Assembly (NCBI GenBank): GCA_037179335.1
Contig: JAKZHN010000046.1
Location: forward strand, 186,001 to 250,000
Reading direction: 5' to 3'
DNA from: Cyclaneusma minus
Taxonomy: Eukaryota > Ascomycota > Leotiomycetes > Marthamycetales > Marthamycetaceae
DNA length: 64,000 bases
Below, piece after piece: positions 44,433 to 55,453 of this stretch (its first letter is position 1; every line of letters begins with the position of its first letter). The notes below the pieces were generated by a model. It was not told the origin of the DNA. It worked only from the letters and a program-made list of their open reading frames with translations, and searched no databases. The translations under genes and the position numbers were made by a program.

Positions 44433-44833
44433 GATGTTGAAACTGAGCTTTGGCAGCTGCAGACAGTGGAAGAGGCTGAGACAGGGCAGGCGATTTAAAG
44501 AGACGGAGACGAGGAGAAAGGCTAAGCGGCTAAGTTCTGAAGCTGCAGTTGTCGGACAGGCCGAAGGATGGAGAGGACGCGAGTGATGGGCTTGGGTTTG
44601 GTGTGTAAGCTCCAAGCCCAAGCTGGGTCGATGTTTGGATGAGCTTCCACGCCGACGGATGGCGCTAAAAGGGCCGACGTTGATCCGTCCGCCGCCATGA
44701 ATTTCTATCAGCCAAGAGACGCGATCTCCAAAGGCAAAGCTCCAGAAGCGCGACTCTATTCAACTACGCTGCCGCAACAGCTCTGCCGGACCATTTTCTT
44801 GAAATTACGGAAGCTCCAGAGCAGTAATTCAAA
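44433..44833. promoter_or_regulatory. Divergent promoter of RPT1 and CCT4
   Basis: 401 bp separate a proteasome ATPase gene and a chaperonin gene on opposite strands, which suggests shared control. No Rpn4-like GGTGGCAAA and no clear heat-shock element was recognised. Transcription starts are not determined. Confidence 0.55.
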
Positions 44834-46611
44834 ATGGCTCTCGCAGCCTCAGCCGCAAATTCCGGCAACAATGCCTTCAGGGTACGCCTTTGGAAGCTCC
44901 ATTTCTATGTCTGCTGGGGCCTAGCTAACTCTCTTCTCAGGACAAGGAGAAGCCTATGGCTGTGCGTACCGGCAACATTGTTGCTGCCAGAGGTATGCAG
45001 AATCATCAAACCAAACATCTCGAGTTCGAGGCTGATAGATGGCAGCTGTCGCCGATGCCATAAGAACCTCTCTTGGTCCCCGAGGCATGGACAAGATGAT
45101 TCAGACCGGAAAAGGCGAGACTCTGATTACAAACGACGGCAACACGATGCTCAAGAGTATGGCCGTCATGCACCCCTCGGCGAAGATGTTGGTCGATCTT
45201 TCGGCGGCACAGGATGTTGAAGCTGGTGACGGTACGACTTCTGTGGTGGTAATAGCAGGAAGTCTCCTCGGCGCAGCAGACAAGTTGCTTGGAAAGGGCA
45301 TACATCCCTCAGTCATTGCAGAATCTTTCCAAAGAGCTGCCGGTGCCGCGGTCCAGGTGCTGCACAACATGTCACAACCAGTCTCCCTGACAGATACCTC
45401 CACTCTCCTCCAAGCCGCAACCACCTCGCTCTCCTCGAAAATCGTCTCACAGTACTCGAATCTTTTGGGACCCATGGCAGTCAATGCCGTGACCAAGACC
45501 ATCGACATTAAGACTGCAGATAATGTTGATTTGAAGAATATCAGGGTGTTGAAGAAGGTCGGAGGCACGATCGAGGACAGTGAAATGATTGAAGGCCTTG
45601 TGCTAAATCAACCTATTCTCAAAAGTGGAGGTGGCCCAGTAAGGATGGAGAAGGCCAGGATCGGTCTCATCCAGTTCCAGCTCAGCCCGCCCAAGCCTGA
45701 TGTACGTGTCTCTCTACCTCTGCGTACCGTTTCACAGTGGTGTCGGTGGACTAATGCTTGCAATTCAGATGGAGAACCAAATTGTTGTGAACGACTACCG
45801 ACAGATGGACAAGATTCTCAAGGAAGAGCGAACCTACCTCCTGAATTTGGTCAAGAAGATCAAGAAGGCCAAATGCAATGTCCTGCTAATTCAGAAGTCC
45901 ATCCTCCGCGACGCCGTCAACGACCTGTCTCTCCATTTCCTCGCCAAACTTAACATCCTCGCCATCAAAGACATTGAGCGTGACGAGGTGGAATTCATCT
46001 GCAAATCCACCGGCTGCAAGCCCATCGCCGACGTCGACTCATTCACTGAAGACAAGCTTGGAAGCGCAGACCTGATTGAAGAATCCCAAACAGCAGGCGC
46101 CAGATTTGTCAAGGTGACAGGCACCAAGAGCGCAGGCAAGACCGTATCCATCGTATGCCGCGGCGCCAACTCCCTGATCCTCGACGAAGCCGAGCGCAGT
46201 CTTCACGACGCTCTTTGCGTTATCCGCTGTTTAGTCAAGAAGAAGGCGCTCATCGCTGGTGGCGGAGCGCCCGAGATCGAGATCGCCTCGCAGCTGTCGA
46301 AGCAAGCCCGGAGTCTGACCGGCACCGAAGCAATCTGCTGGAAAGCTTTCGCCGATGCCATGGAAGTGATTCCGACCACCCTGGCCGAGAATGCTGGTCT
46401 TAACAGCATTAAGGTGGTCACGGAGTTACGACACAAGCATGAGTACGGTGAGAAGAATGCAGGAGTGAGCATCAAGAGTGGTGGCGTGAAGACGGACATT
46501 GCAGATGAGAACGTGCTGCAGCCGTTGTTAGTGAGCACGAGTGCGGTGGAATTGGCTGCCGAGACAGTCAAGATGATTCTACGCATTGATGATATCGCCT
46601 TAAGTAGATAG
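44834..46611 (+). CDS. CCT4: TRiC/CCT chaperonin subunit delta
   Basis: 532 residues from exons 44834-44881, 44941-44992, 45046-45701 and 45769-46611; phases agree. It is one of eight subunits of the cytosolic chaperonin that folds actin and tubulin. Group II chaperonin motifs: RTSLGPRGMDKMI, the P-loop-like GDGTTSVVVIAGSLL with the catalytic Asp in GDGTT, GGGAPEIEIASQL, and the C-terminal DENVLQPLLVSTSAVELAAETVKMILRIDDI. The N-terminus DKEKPMAVRTGNIVAARAVADA identifies the delta subunit. The acceptor of exon 3 must be the AG at 45044-45045; an AG a few bases upstream would break the frame. Confidence 0.95.
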
Positions 46612-46989
46612 ATGGGCTTTGGGAGGTTAATGAGGATGTACTATTGATCATGAAGAGCATATTCAACCTTGTGGATGGTGACATGGCCCAAGAAATCTCC
46701 GCCGGTTTGTTCTATTTCGAGCCTGTGGCCTCCCCTCCGCTGGAATACCTGAGGAGGCTGACTATGTAGACAGGCATGCACTGAGCACCATAAGTCGTGA
46801 TGTGAAAGTTTTAATTCCCAAAAGAAAATATGAGGAGAGGTCCAAGAGGCGAGAAGAAAATCGAAGAAGACCAAAATAAGGAAAACATAACAAGTAGAAG
46901 AACCTAATAAAAGAAAGCATGAGACTGAGAAAGGAGAAGAGACAACGTCGAGAAAGGTGTTTGAATTTCTATTTTCGTCCGACCGCCAA
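46612..46989. other. CCT4 3' flank; no gene seen
   Basis: A-rich at 46830-46950. No gene was recognised before the SINE-like copy. Confidence 0.45.
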
Positions 46990-47212
46990 AATGTTCGCCG
47001 GCAAAAAAATGTCTACCTAGAATCGCAAAAAGTTCGCAAAAAGAGGGGATTGAACCCGAAGGATTTTGAAAAGCAAAATATACCTATGGGGGCGAGACAA
47101 CCGGAGTCACCGTTGTTGCCAATTAGGCCGCTGCCACGGTCAGCTTTTAATATAAAACCGACGCGTTTAGTTGTATATATCACCAATTGTTTTTCCGCCG
47201 CCCGCCACAGCT
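46990..47212 (-). mobile_element. SINE-like tRNA-derived repeat, family A (copy A2)
   Basis: Reverse-complement partner of 17733-17951, with the same order of blocks: ACAACTAAACGCGTC, AAAAGCTGACCGTGGCAG, CGGCCTAATTGGCAACAACG, GTGACTCCGGTTGTCTCGCC, CTTCGGGTTCAATCCCCTCT and AACTTTTTGCGA. Differences are scattered, many of them transitions. Confidence 0.8.
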
Positions 47213-47912
47213 CAAGGAATCCCCTCACCCACCATGCGAACCAAGTATTTGAATCGACTTGCGGCAGCTATTTGAATGCCTTAAAATCTGTCTGGGCAGT
47301 ACATCAATGTACGGGCATGTACATGCCCGTGCTAGTAGAAGCTCAGGGGTTAAATGCCTGGCAGCCTTGGGCAGCCACCCTCACACCTCCCAAGCTATGT
47401 ACATGTAGCTCCGAGTCCCTACCGGTTTACTGTGATCCCCGTTGAACCAACAAAATCAATGATTCTCGGATATTATTACATTTCTGGAAAGCGCATTCAA
47501 TACCCTGTAATCCAATATCTTTGTCTTCCTCTAAAAAGTGCTGCTTATAAAGTACTACAGCATTGAAACTAACAATTCCGGTAATTGTGCGCAAGAGCTG
47601 CCCGGAGCTTCGCGCCCTTGAAAAACTAAGACACCCAAATGAAGGACTTCTAAATCACCTTCGCGGAATGCCAGGGCCGAGGAGAAATCATCAAATCCTA
47701 TGTTGACTCTCTGTATGAAGCATTTTTAACCACTTACAGGCCCAAAAATGATGGCCCGAAGATGTATAAGCATCATATAGACAAAATTCCACCCATTCCG
47801 TGTCTTTAATTGCCTCCCAAAGCTGTGCTCCATAGGCGCAGCAGATGCATCCATTCCATCATGCAGGGTATTTAAGACCACTCATACTATTTTTCTCTGG
47901 CCAGGAAGATCA
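47213..47912. other. Intergenic; no gene seen
   Basis: About 700 bp between the SINE-like copy and the ALG6 stop. It contains the 20-bp palindrome listed separately and short frames without recognisable product. Confidence 0.5.
47311..47330. repeat. Perfect 20-bp palindrome
   Basis: ACGGGCATGTACATGCCCGT equals its own reverse complement. A related GTACAT...ATGTAC pair lies directly to the left. A dimeric factor site or a cruciform is possible, but neither neighbouring gene starts here. Confidence 0.7.
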
Positions 47913-49777
47913 TCACCTGGTCTTCACCTTCTTACTCTCCGCCACACTTCCCCTCTTCAGCTGAGCCGCCAATCCCGACTCCATGGACAAGCTCCACAAA
48001 CACCACACATAGCAGATCCCAAAGCCCGCGGCTCCCACACCTACGTTTACCACAACCCATAAATCCGGCTTCGACCGCGGCGGCTCCAACGTCGCTTCTA
48101 CCACGTGCCACACCAGCATAGCGAAGTAAAATATTCCGTGCAGCACAGCTGTGCCCAAGCCCTGCCACGAGCTCCTGAAATTCTTATCATACAGCTTGAG
48201 CGAAGTAGGCGGCAAGCCTAGCAAATACGCCCATAGCAGGCTCAGCACAGCGTACGGAATCCTCAGATCGACGCGCTTCAGCAGTGGGAACATCGTCCAC
48301 ACGCCGAGCATGTTAGCAAAGCCAATCCAGGCGCGCATTTGCTTGCTGAGCCCATTTGAGCTCGCGAGGAGGAGAGTCATGGGCATCAGTGGCAGCAGGG
48401 CACTTTTCTCGTGCACTTGGAAGCTGAAGAGGAAGAAGGCCCAGGCGGTAGTGGCGAGCGTGAGGGGGAGAAGGCGTTTTGAAGGGACCAGGAAGATGAT
48501 GAGGCAGGGCGGGAAGATGGCGATGAGTGTGAGGAGGAGTGAGAAGCGTTGCAGGAGAGCGGCGGGGAGGGTCTTTAGCTTGATAAGCACGTTGAGGGCG
48601 CACCAGAAGTTGGCGACTTTGTCTTCGAAGAGGCCGCGGGCAAAGGGGAAGATGCGGTGCAGGAGTTGTGCAGTTTGTTGCAGGAGGGGGTAGTACCAGG
48701 CTTTGGGGGAGACTTTAAAAGAGAAGATAGGGAGGGCGGCTGCGTGGCCAAAGAGCGAGGGCTGGGCCGATATACCACGGTACTTGTCGTAGTATGCTCC
48801 CAGGATAAGGGGTGCTACCAAAACTGTGAATGAAATGGCGGTGATGACTGCGATGCTGAGAAATCGAGGGATGTTGATGCGAGGGAAGACGCAGACGCCC
48901 AGTAGGTAGGCAAAGACGGCGGGGGCATAGTAAAGTGCCATCTGCTTGAATCCAAGGGCCAGGACGAAGAAGACGCAGCTCCAGAGTAGCCTTCCCGCAA
49001 GCATGCTAGACATGCTTGCAACCACAAGCCCAAGCATGACCGTGTTATATTGGAAATGGACATGGTCGATCAAGATCGTGGCAGGTTGCATGAGAATCGC
49101 TACCAGGGCCATGGACGATTCCAGGAAGTGCGTGCTGTGTAGTCGACTGTATCTCCGAACGAAAATAACCACAGCTGGGATGTAGATCAGATATTCCGAG
49201 ATTATAACGGTAGCCCGCATAAAGACCTTTAATCCTTCGTCATCGAGGCCACGAGAATCGTAGAGCGCAAACCAGGATGGTTTTATGAATCCCCCTATCT
49301 TGCCCAAAACCCAGCTATGGTATGCTGTCAATGGCGGATAGTCCAAGCCCCACCAATCGAGATCGTGAAAGTACCATTGCGATATAGGAAGATGCGTCGT
49401 GATTTCCATCCAGTGTCTCTGCGCTTCATAGTCTCCGTGCATAGGCGGTTTTTGGAATCCTTCAACCACGTGTCAGTTTTGGACTTTTGGTAGGACATCT
49501 TGATTGAAGATAGACTCGTACCGGAATATCCCCAGAGACCTGCAGCCCATCTGAAAAGGCCCACCGCCATCAATATGAGCGGTAGCGTCTCCCATGGGCC
49601 AGATGAAGCGCGAGCGGGCCACAGGAAGGCGGCTAGAGGGTATGTGGGTTGACTTGGTGCCTTTGGGGCTTTCGGTTTGACGGATCCGCGAGGTGTTGAC
49701 GGCGTTGGAGTCGCGGAAACATCGCTTTCGGCCTTTTTGGCTCTTCGCCGTGGCTTATGGGGCGGAGTAGCTGCCAT
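47913..49777 (-). CDS. ALG6: Dolichyl-P-Glc:Man9GlcNAc2-PP-dolichol alpha-1,3-glucosyltransferase
   Basis: 600 residues from exons 49777-49522 and 49459-47913. An ER-membrane enzyme that adds the first glucose to the lipid-linked oligosaccharide for N-glycosylation. After a basic Pro/Ser/Thr-rich cytosolic N-terminus (residues about 1-45), the lumenal loop contains MHGDYEAQRHWMEIT with the acidic catalytic-type motif of GT57 enzymes and WWGLDYPPLTAYHSWVLG, both typical of Alg6. Many hydrophobic segments follow, with DHVHFQYN and FPFARGLFEDKVANFWCALN as family signatures. HVHFQYN and the first motif are shared with Alg8; HGDYEAQRHWMEIT favours Alg6. The C-terminus is basic (AESKKVKTR). Confidence 0.93.
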
Positions 49778-50164
49778 TGTGAGCGCAATGGATGCATTCA
49801 GTGCTTGCGATGGAGTTGATCGAAATGTATCGAGGCTGACGATGTAGCCTCGTGGGTGGTGCGGCCTGTCGATACGAAAGCGAGCTCCCGTAGGTACCGT
49901 AGTATCTCAGAAATGAACGTTAAGGTCCGATAACCGGTTGGCTTCAAATAAAGTATTGGGAATCTTCGCTTGCTAGGCTTGGTTCCGTTGTTATTCTAGG
50001 TCAGTTCACCATACACCGTTATACAAGAATTATACGTTTTTGAAAAGCCGTTTCAACTTTCAACCCACTGACTACGCTTTGTCTTAAGGTAGACATGAGA
50101 GTCGACACCTCCAAATAAATCCCGGACACACTTCTCGAGTTCGTGTTTCCTACTATCATTCGTA
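49778..50164. other. ALG6 promoter region; no gene seen
   Basis: No gene or known site was recognised between the ALG6 start and the third minisatellite array. Confidence 0.4.
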
Positions 50165-50545
50165 ATTACCTGAATACTTCGACTTCTTCTAGTTACTTGG
50201 ATTTCTCCCAGTTACTTGGATATTTTCCAATTACTTGAATTTCTTTCAATTACTCGGATTTGAAATTTCTTCCAGTTACTTAGATTTCTTCCAGTTCATC
50301 GGATTTCTTCCAGTTACTTGTATTATTTCCAGTTACTTGGATTTCCTCCGAGACTCGAGGACCTGGATTACCGATTCAGGGTTTCCCAAAGTATCTGAAT
50401 TATCTCCAATCACTTAGATTTTTTCCAATTACCTGAATTATTCCCAGTTACCTCGATTTCCTCCAATTACTTGGATTTCTTCCAATTATTTAAATTATTC
50501 CCAGCTGCTTGAATTATTCCCAGTTACTTGGACTTCCTCGCAGAC
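50165..50545 (-). repeat. 19-bp minisatellite, locus 3 (reverse orientation)
   Basis: About 17 units. On the plus strand the unit reads like CAGTTACTTGGATTTCTTC; its reverse complement carries the AAGTAACTGG core of loci 1 and 2. A few units are interrupted near 50350-50390. Confidence 0.88.
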
Positions 50546-51463
50546 TGAAGTATCCCCCGTTAATGTTATTAGATTCGTCCTAAATTAGTAAATCAGAATT
50601 GTTGTGGACAATCATTGTGAATTACATGTAGGATTCAAGTCAGACATTTAGACCCTGGCTAATACATCATATATGATACTCTACATGTATATATCATGTA
50701 TGTAGCCCTACAACACTTGCCAGAAAGTCAAAAATAACGCCAGCCGCTGTCTGTCTCGGGTAGCACAAACTTCGGGGTCCTACCTCAAGCCACAGCTCAA
50801 CCCTGTCTGATGGGCGTTCTTGTTGATCTACATGTCTTTTTCGGTTTGCGGTAAAAGTCGGATCGGGATAGAAGAGCTCCTGCAGGGACCTAGTTGTTCC
50901 GTTATATCTTCGTGGGAGAGAACACCCTTGTGGCCTCGGCTCAAAGTGAACCATCTGTATCCGAATACATGTATCAGTCTCATAAAAACCTCACACCAAT
51001 GTGGTTATTATTATTTGATATCGCGGCACCAATGAAAGTCGCCCAGCTTCGCACACCGAAAATCGGCGTGTATGTATCTTGGAACTTGGCGGCCCCGGCT
51101 TTTCTCCGCTTGATTATGTGTACCAGGTAGGCTCCCCACCATCTTGATTGCACCACTTCTCTCAAGTCTCAACTTCAGAATCTCCCCGCCTCTTCTCCCA
51201 ACAACAACACCGCCATACCTACAAACAGGTCAGTTTCACCCCCCAATTGCTTATCAATCTTCATCTACCTCATCTCTGCTCGCTGGATCGTTGTCCAACA
51301 GCCAGACACTTAGCAGTTCTGCTACTTTCGATGCTTGGCTCTGACTACATGTACCCCGCCGTCCAAATTTTTCGTCTTCACAACCATCCTTTGCCCAACC
51401 TTTCCCACGCAACTTGACTGACACAATTCAAATTCCCATAGACCAATCTCAATCACCGCCAAG
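50546..51463. other. Enolase upstream region; no gene seen
   Basis: AT-rich at 50560-50710. The 200 bp before the enolase start are pyrimidine-rich (CTTCTCTC, CACAATTC, CAATC), as in strongly expressed fungal promoters. Confidence 0.5.
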
Positions 51464-53043
51464 ATGTCTATCACCAAGATTCACGCCCGGTCAGTCCACC
51501 CGCTACCCTATCGATCGAATGATCTCTTGCTAACCTCGCCTCCAGCTCGGTCTACGACTCTCGGTAAGCTACCCAAAACAACGAAGGAAACGCTCGGTTC
51601 TGACAACCCCCTTGAGGGAACCCCACGGTTGAGGTAGACGTCGTCACTGGCACCGGTCTTCACCGTGCTATCGTGCCCTCTGGAGCTTCCACCGGTATAT
51701 ACATGAACTTGGGCCCGGAAACGAAACATTCGCTAATAGAGACCAGGTCAGCATGAGGCTTGCGAGCTCCGCGACGGTGACAAGTCCAAGTGGAACGGAA
51801 AGGGTGTTACCAAGGCCGTGGAGAATGTCAACACCGTCATTGCCCCAGCTCTCATCAAGGAGAACTTCGACCTCAAGGACCAGACTGCCATTGACGAGTT
51901 CTTGATCAAGCTCGATGGCACTCCCAACAAGACCAAGCTCGGTGCCAACGCCATCCTTGGTGTCTCTCTGGCCGTCGCCAAGGCTGGAGCTGCTGAGAAG
52001 GTGATACTGCTGCAGTTAGTGAAAAGAGGTGGTCTGCTAACAAAAGTATAGGGCATCCCTCTCTACGCCCACGTTTCCGACCTTGCTGGCACCAAGAAGC
52101 CATATGTTCTCCCTGTTCCTTTCATGAACGTGCTGAACGGAGGGTGAGTCGATGACAGCGAGGTTACAAATACTACCCAAAGCTAACTTGTTCAAGTTCC
52201 CACGCTGGTGGACGTCTTGCCTTCCAGGAGTTCATGATCGTGCCCAGCGCCGCCCCCTCTTTCACTGAGGCTATGCGCCAAGGTGCTGAGGTCTACGCCA
52301 AGCTCAAGACTTTGGCCAAGAAGAAGTACGGTCAATCCGCCGGTAACGTCGGTGACGAGGGTGGTGTTGCCCCTGATATCCAGACTGCCGAGGAGGCTCT
52401 TGACTTGATCACCGACGCCATTGAGCAGAGCGGCTACACCGGCAAGGTCCACATCGCCATGGATGTTGCATCCAGCGAGTTCTACAAGGAGGACGAGAAG
52501 AAGTACGACTTGGACTTCAAGAACCCCGACAGCGACAAGAGCAAGTGGATCACCTACGAGCAACTGGCCGACATGTACAAGTCCCTTGCCAAGAAGTACC
52601 CCATCGTCAGCATCGAGGACCCCTTCGCCGAGGACGACTGGGAGGCCTGGAGCTACTTCTACAAGACCTCCGACTTCCAGATTGTCGGTGATGACTTGAC
52701 TGTTACCAACCCCCTCCGCATCAAGAAGGCCATTGAGCTCAAGTCTTGCAACGCTCTTCTCCTCAAGGTCAACCAAATCGGTACTCTCACCGAGTCCATC
52801 AAGGCCGCCAAGGACTCCTACGCCGCCGGCTGGGGTGTCATGGTCTCCCACCGCTCTGGTGAGACCGAGGATGTCACCATTGCCGACATCGTCGTTGGTC
52901 TCCGCGCCGGACAGATCAAGACCGGTGCACCAGCCCGCTCCGAGCGTCTTGCCAAGCTGAACCAGATTCTCAGAATCGAGGAGGAGCTCGGTGACAAGGC
53001 TGTCTTTGCTGGCGAGAACTTCCGAAAGGCTGTTGAGTTGTAA
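51464..53043 (+). CDS. ENO1: Enolase (phosphopyruvate hydratase)
   Basis: Converts 2-phosphoglycerate to phosphoenolpyruvate in glycolysis. The protein reads MSITKIHARSVYDSR, then GNPTVEVDVVTGTGLHRAIVP, SGASTGQHEACELRDGD, AMRQGAEVYAKLK, the general acid loop GDEGGVAPD, the Mg ligands Asp in IAMDVASSEFY, Glu in SIEDPFAEDDW and Asp in VGDDL, the catalytic Lys in ALLLKVNQIG and SHRSGETED. Codon use is strongly biased. Six exons are inferred: 51464-51489, a micro-exon about 51546-51563, about 51617-51693, about 51748-51999, about 52051-52143 and 52198-53043. The junction between the micro-exon and the third exon does not stay in frame with any AG acceptor near 51616, although both sides are clearly enolase (see findings). 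Confidence 0.95.
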
Positions 53044-53617
53044 ATAACTAGCCTACCTAGATACGCTGCATGCTGGCCCTGGGTGAAGCAAAATGAGCGA
53101 GTTGATAGAGACTGAAATTCGCACGGATGGGTTATGACTTAACGTAGTTAGACAAAATACGCAGGTTTAGGAGACAAATCGCAAGAGAATTGAAATCCTA
53201 GCATCCTCAATTATTGGAGGCTTGAGACCAACTTGCAAGGTGTAGCATTGATAATTTGGCTGAAGGATGCATAAACTCGAGAGAGCGGGCACGCTGGATA
53301 GGGGAGACATAAATCACCGTGCACGGCCCGCTCCGAGGTCGCCTCAGGCCGTTAAAGATTCTTAGGTAGCGTGCTGCACGGGCTTCGAAAATATGCCCAG
53401 GCGTCGACGCCCAAGCTGATGGATGTGCCCGAAAGCCCACCAAGCCCTTTCGCACCGGTCCAGATTCCCACTCACAAAGACAAACTTTCCTCCCCGGCTT
53501 CCCTACAAAACCGCGCAAATCCGGCCCCGAAGTGTCCACGTCTTTGACTGAACCTATCGCGATCAGATCCACGCCTTCATCCTCCCGGAAACAGCATTTC
53601 GCACGCAAGCCGCCAAA
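53044..53617. other. Intergenic; enolase 3' flank and eIF3j promoter
   Basis: No gene was recognised. A long minus-strand frame (53207-54613) crosses it but is the shadow of eIF3j and has no domain. Confidence 0.5.
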
Positions 53618-54766
53618 ATGCCACCAAACAAGTGGGGTACGTCTTCTCTCCCGCGCACTCAAGCGCAGCGCGTCATAGGGCGTTATTCGCAGACGGAAGC
53701 GCTGTAGAATATCCTTTTCAATCCGACTGCATGGGCGGGGAACATTAAACCCTTGGGACGAGAGATCTACGATGCATGCTGCATATGTACCGGGAGACTT
53801 TTCTTTGGAAGCCTGCTGACCGCTCTTTGTGTCTTGAACAGAAGATGAAGACGAGTCGACCCCTCCCTCCAGCCCACCTACCACCGCAGTCGCCGGAACC
53901 CAGCGAAGGAAGTTCGACGACGAGGAAGACTCCGACGACGTACGTTGCATGCGACTCCCGGGCTTTACAAAAGCCGTGTGCTGATGTGAGGATAGGTTCT
54001 TGACGCATGGGATGAAGCCGAGGACTCCGAGGTCGAGCGTGAGAAGGCCAAGGTGGCAGCCGAGAAGAAGGCCAAAGCCGAAGCAGAAGCCGCAGCCCTG
54101 AAGAAATCCAAGAGCCAGCGCATCGCCGAGCGCAAGGCAGAGAACGCAAGACGTCGCGAGGCCAACGAGAGTGAGGAGGAGAGCAGCGAAGACGAGGCTA
54201 CCAAGCGTGAGCGCCTGCGTCGAACCGAACAAGACGCCGACTTGAAACACGCCGAAGACCTCTTCGGATCCGTTGGCATTAGCAACAACCGAAAGGCCAA
54301 GACTGCTGCCAACGCCGTTGTGTTGGACGACAAGGACCCCTCTGCCACCATCGATCTCGCCGCTCTTCCCCTGTTCAACCCGAATACCAAGGCGCAATTC
54401 GAGAAGATGCGCGATGCCCTGATTCCCGTGGTTGGAGCCAACTCGAAGAAGGCACACTACGTTCTGTTCCTCCAGGAGTTTACCAAGCAGCTCGCCAAGG
54501 AATTGCCCAGCGACCAGATCAAGAAGATCTCGAGCACCTTGACGGCTCTTGGCAATGAGAAGATGAAGGAAGAGAAGGCTGCTGAGAAGGGTGGAAAGAA
54601 GACCAAGGCCCAAAAGGCTAAACCTACCCTTGTTGCCAGCAGGAACGCCGCTACCGCCGCCGATACCAACCAGTATGATGACGACTTTGGAGAGTGAGTT
54701 GAAACCATTCCCCCCTCTCTCAAATATGGTTACTGACTCGCTTCTTCCAGTGATGACTTTATGTGA
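53618..54766 (+). CDS. HCR1: Translation initiation factor eIF3 subunit j (Hcr1)
   Basis: 276 residues from exons 53618-53636, 53842-53939, 53996-54693 and 54751-54766; the sum is in frame. eIF3j binds the 40S decoding centre, affects start-site and stop-codon recognition, and in yeast also takes part in 20S pre-rRNA processing. Landmarks: MPPNKW, acidic RKFDDEEDSDDVLDAWDEAEDSE, a long charged coiled coil (KAKVAAEKKAKAEAEAAALKK, then AERKAENARRREANESEEE), DLKHAEDLFG, the C-terminal helical core, and a DDDFGDDDFM end. The tail DDDFM is conserved. Intron 1 is 205 nt, longer than usual, and no snoRNA was found in it. Confidence 0.93.
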
Positions 54767-55453
54767 AAGTCGTTTCCAACTACGGTTCTACGGTTTCTAC
54801 TCATCCCTACCTCGAGCACTCCCCTCCGCATCGCCCCAGCCGGCCCCTGGCGGCCTCCTTGTCCGATCCTCACGCAGACCCCAGGATTACCAAACGGTAC
54901 AAATGCAGATACCGCACTCTGCAAAGATCTGTGAGCCATACCAACAGCGCCGCGCCGGCCAGGTGGTCCGCCATTGGGGGCTTCGCTTGGTCGGGCCCTT
55001 CTGGTGCTGACGGGGAGTGAAATTGAAAATGAGGACAGAGTAATGGTAGTTCGGAGAAGGTTTGCTTAGCAGGCGTCTTTTTATCTTCCGTTCCTGGCCT
55101 CAAGTCTTGGACTTGAGACCAGTAGTTAGTAACTTTGATTCGTACCTCAATTCTTTGTTTCACCACTACCCGATTTTGCGTTTGCGGTGTGGACAGGCAG
55201 GATGAAAAGCATTGGCTCTGCGACTGGCATGGCATGCGAATGAGTATGCAGAAGGCGATTGTCGATTAAATACCAAGACCGTTACTGAATCGCTTTTGCC
55301 CATGGTGGACTTTGCCGTCATATACTCATTCATGACTCCCGCTTCATCTCTAGATATTCCACAACCCTTTCAAGACACCTAGAAGCAACAGCCCCTAGCA
55401 TACATATACGAATTTTCCCGCTAGCTGTAGATCTTATTATTGAGTTCTATACT
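54767..55453. other. Convergent intergenic region; no gene seen
   Basis: 3' flanks of eIF3j and of the thioesterase-like gene. Frames of up to 139 codons run out of eIF3j but have no domain. Confidence 0.45.

Noticed and set aside
47020..47060. Putative tRNA genes at the GGTTCAA/GGTTCGA motifs (also at 15555, 17888, 29243, 40041 and 62290)
   Set aside because: The A- to B-box spacing, T-runs and lack of an acceptor stem do not fit a tRNA; the matching copies show these are SINE-like repeats.
53207..54613. 468-codon open frame on the minus strand across eIF3j
   Set aside because: It is the antisense of the highly charged eIF3j exons and their upstream flank; it has no domain and opposes a certain gene.
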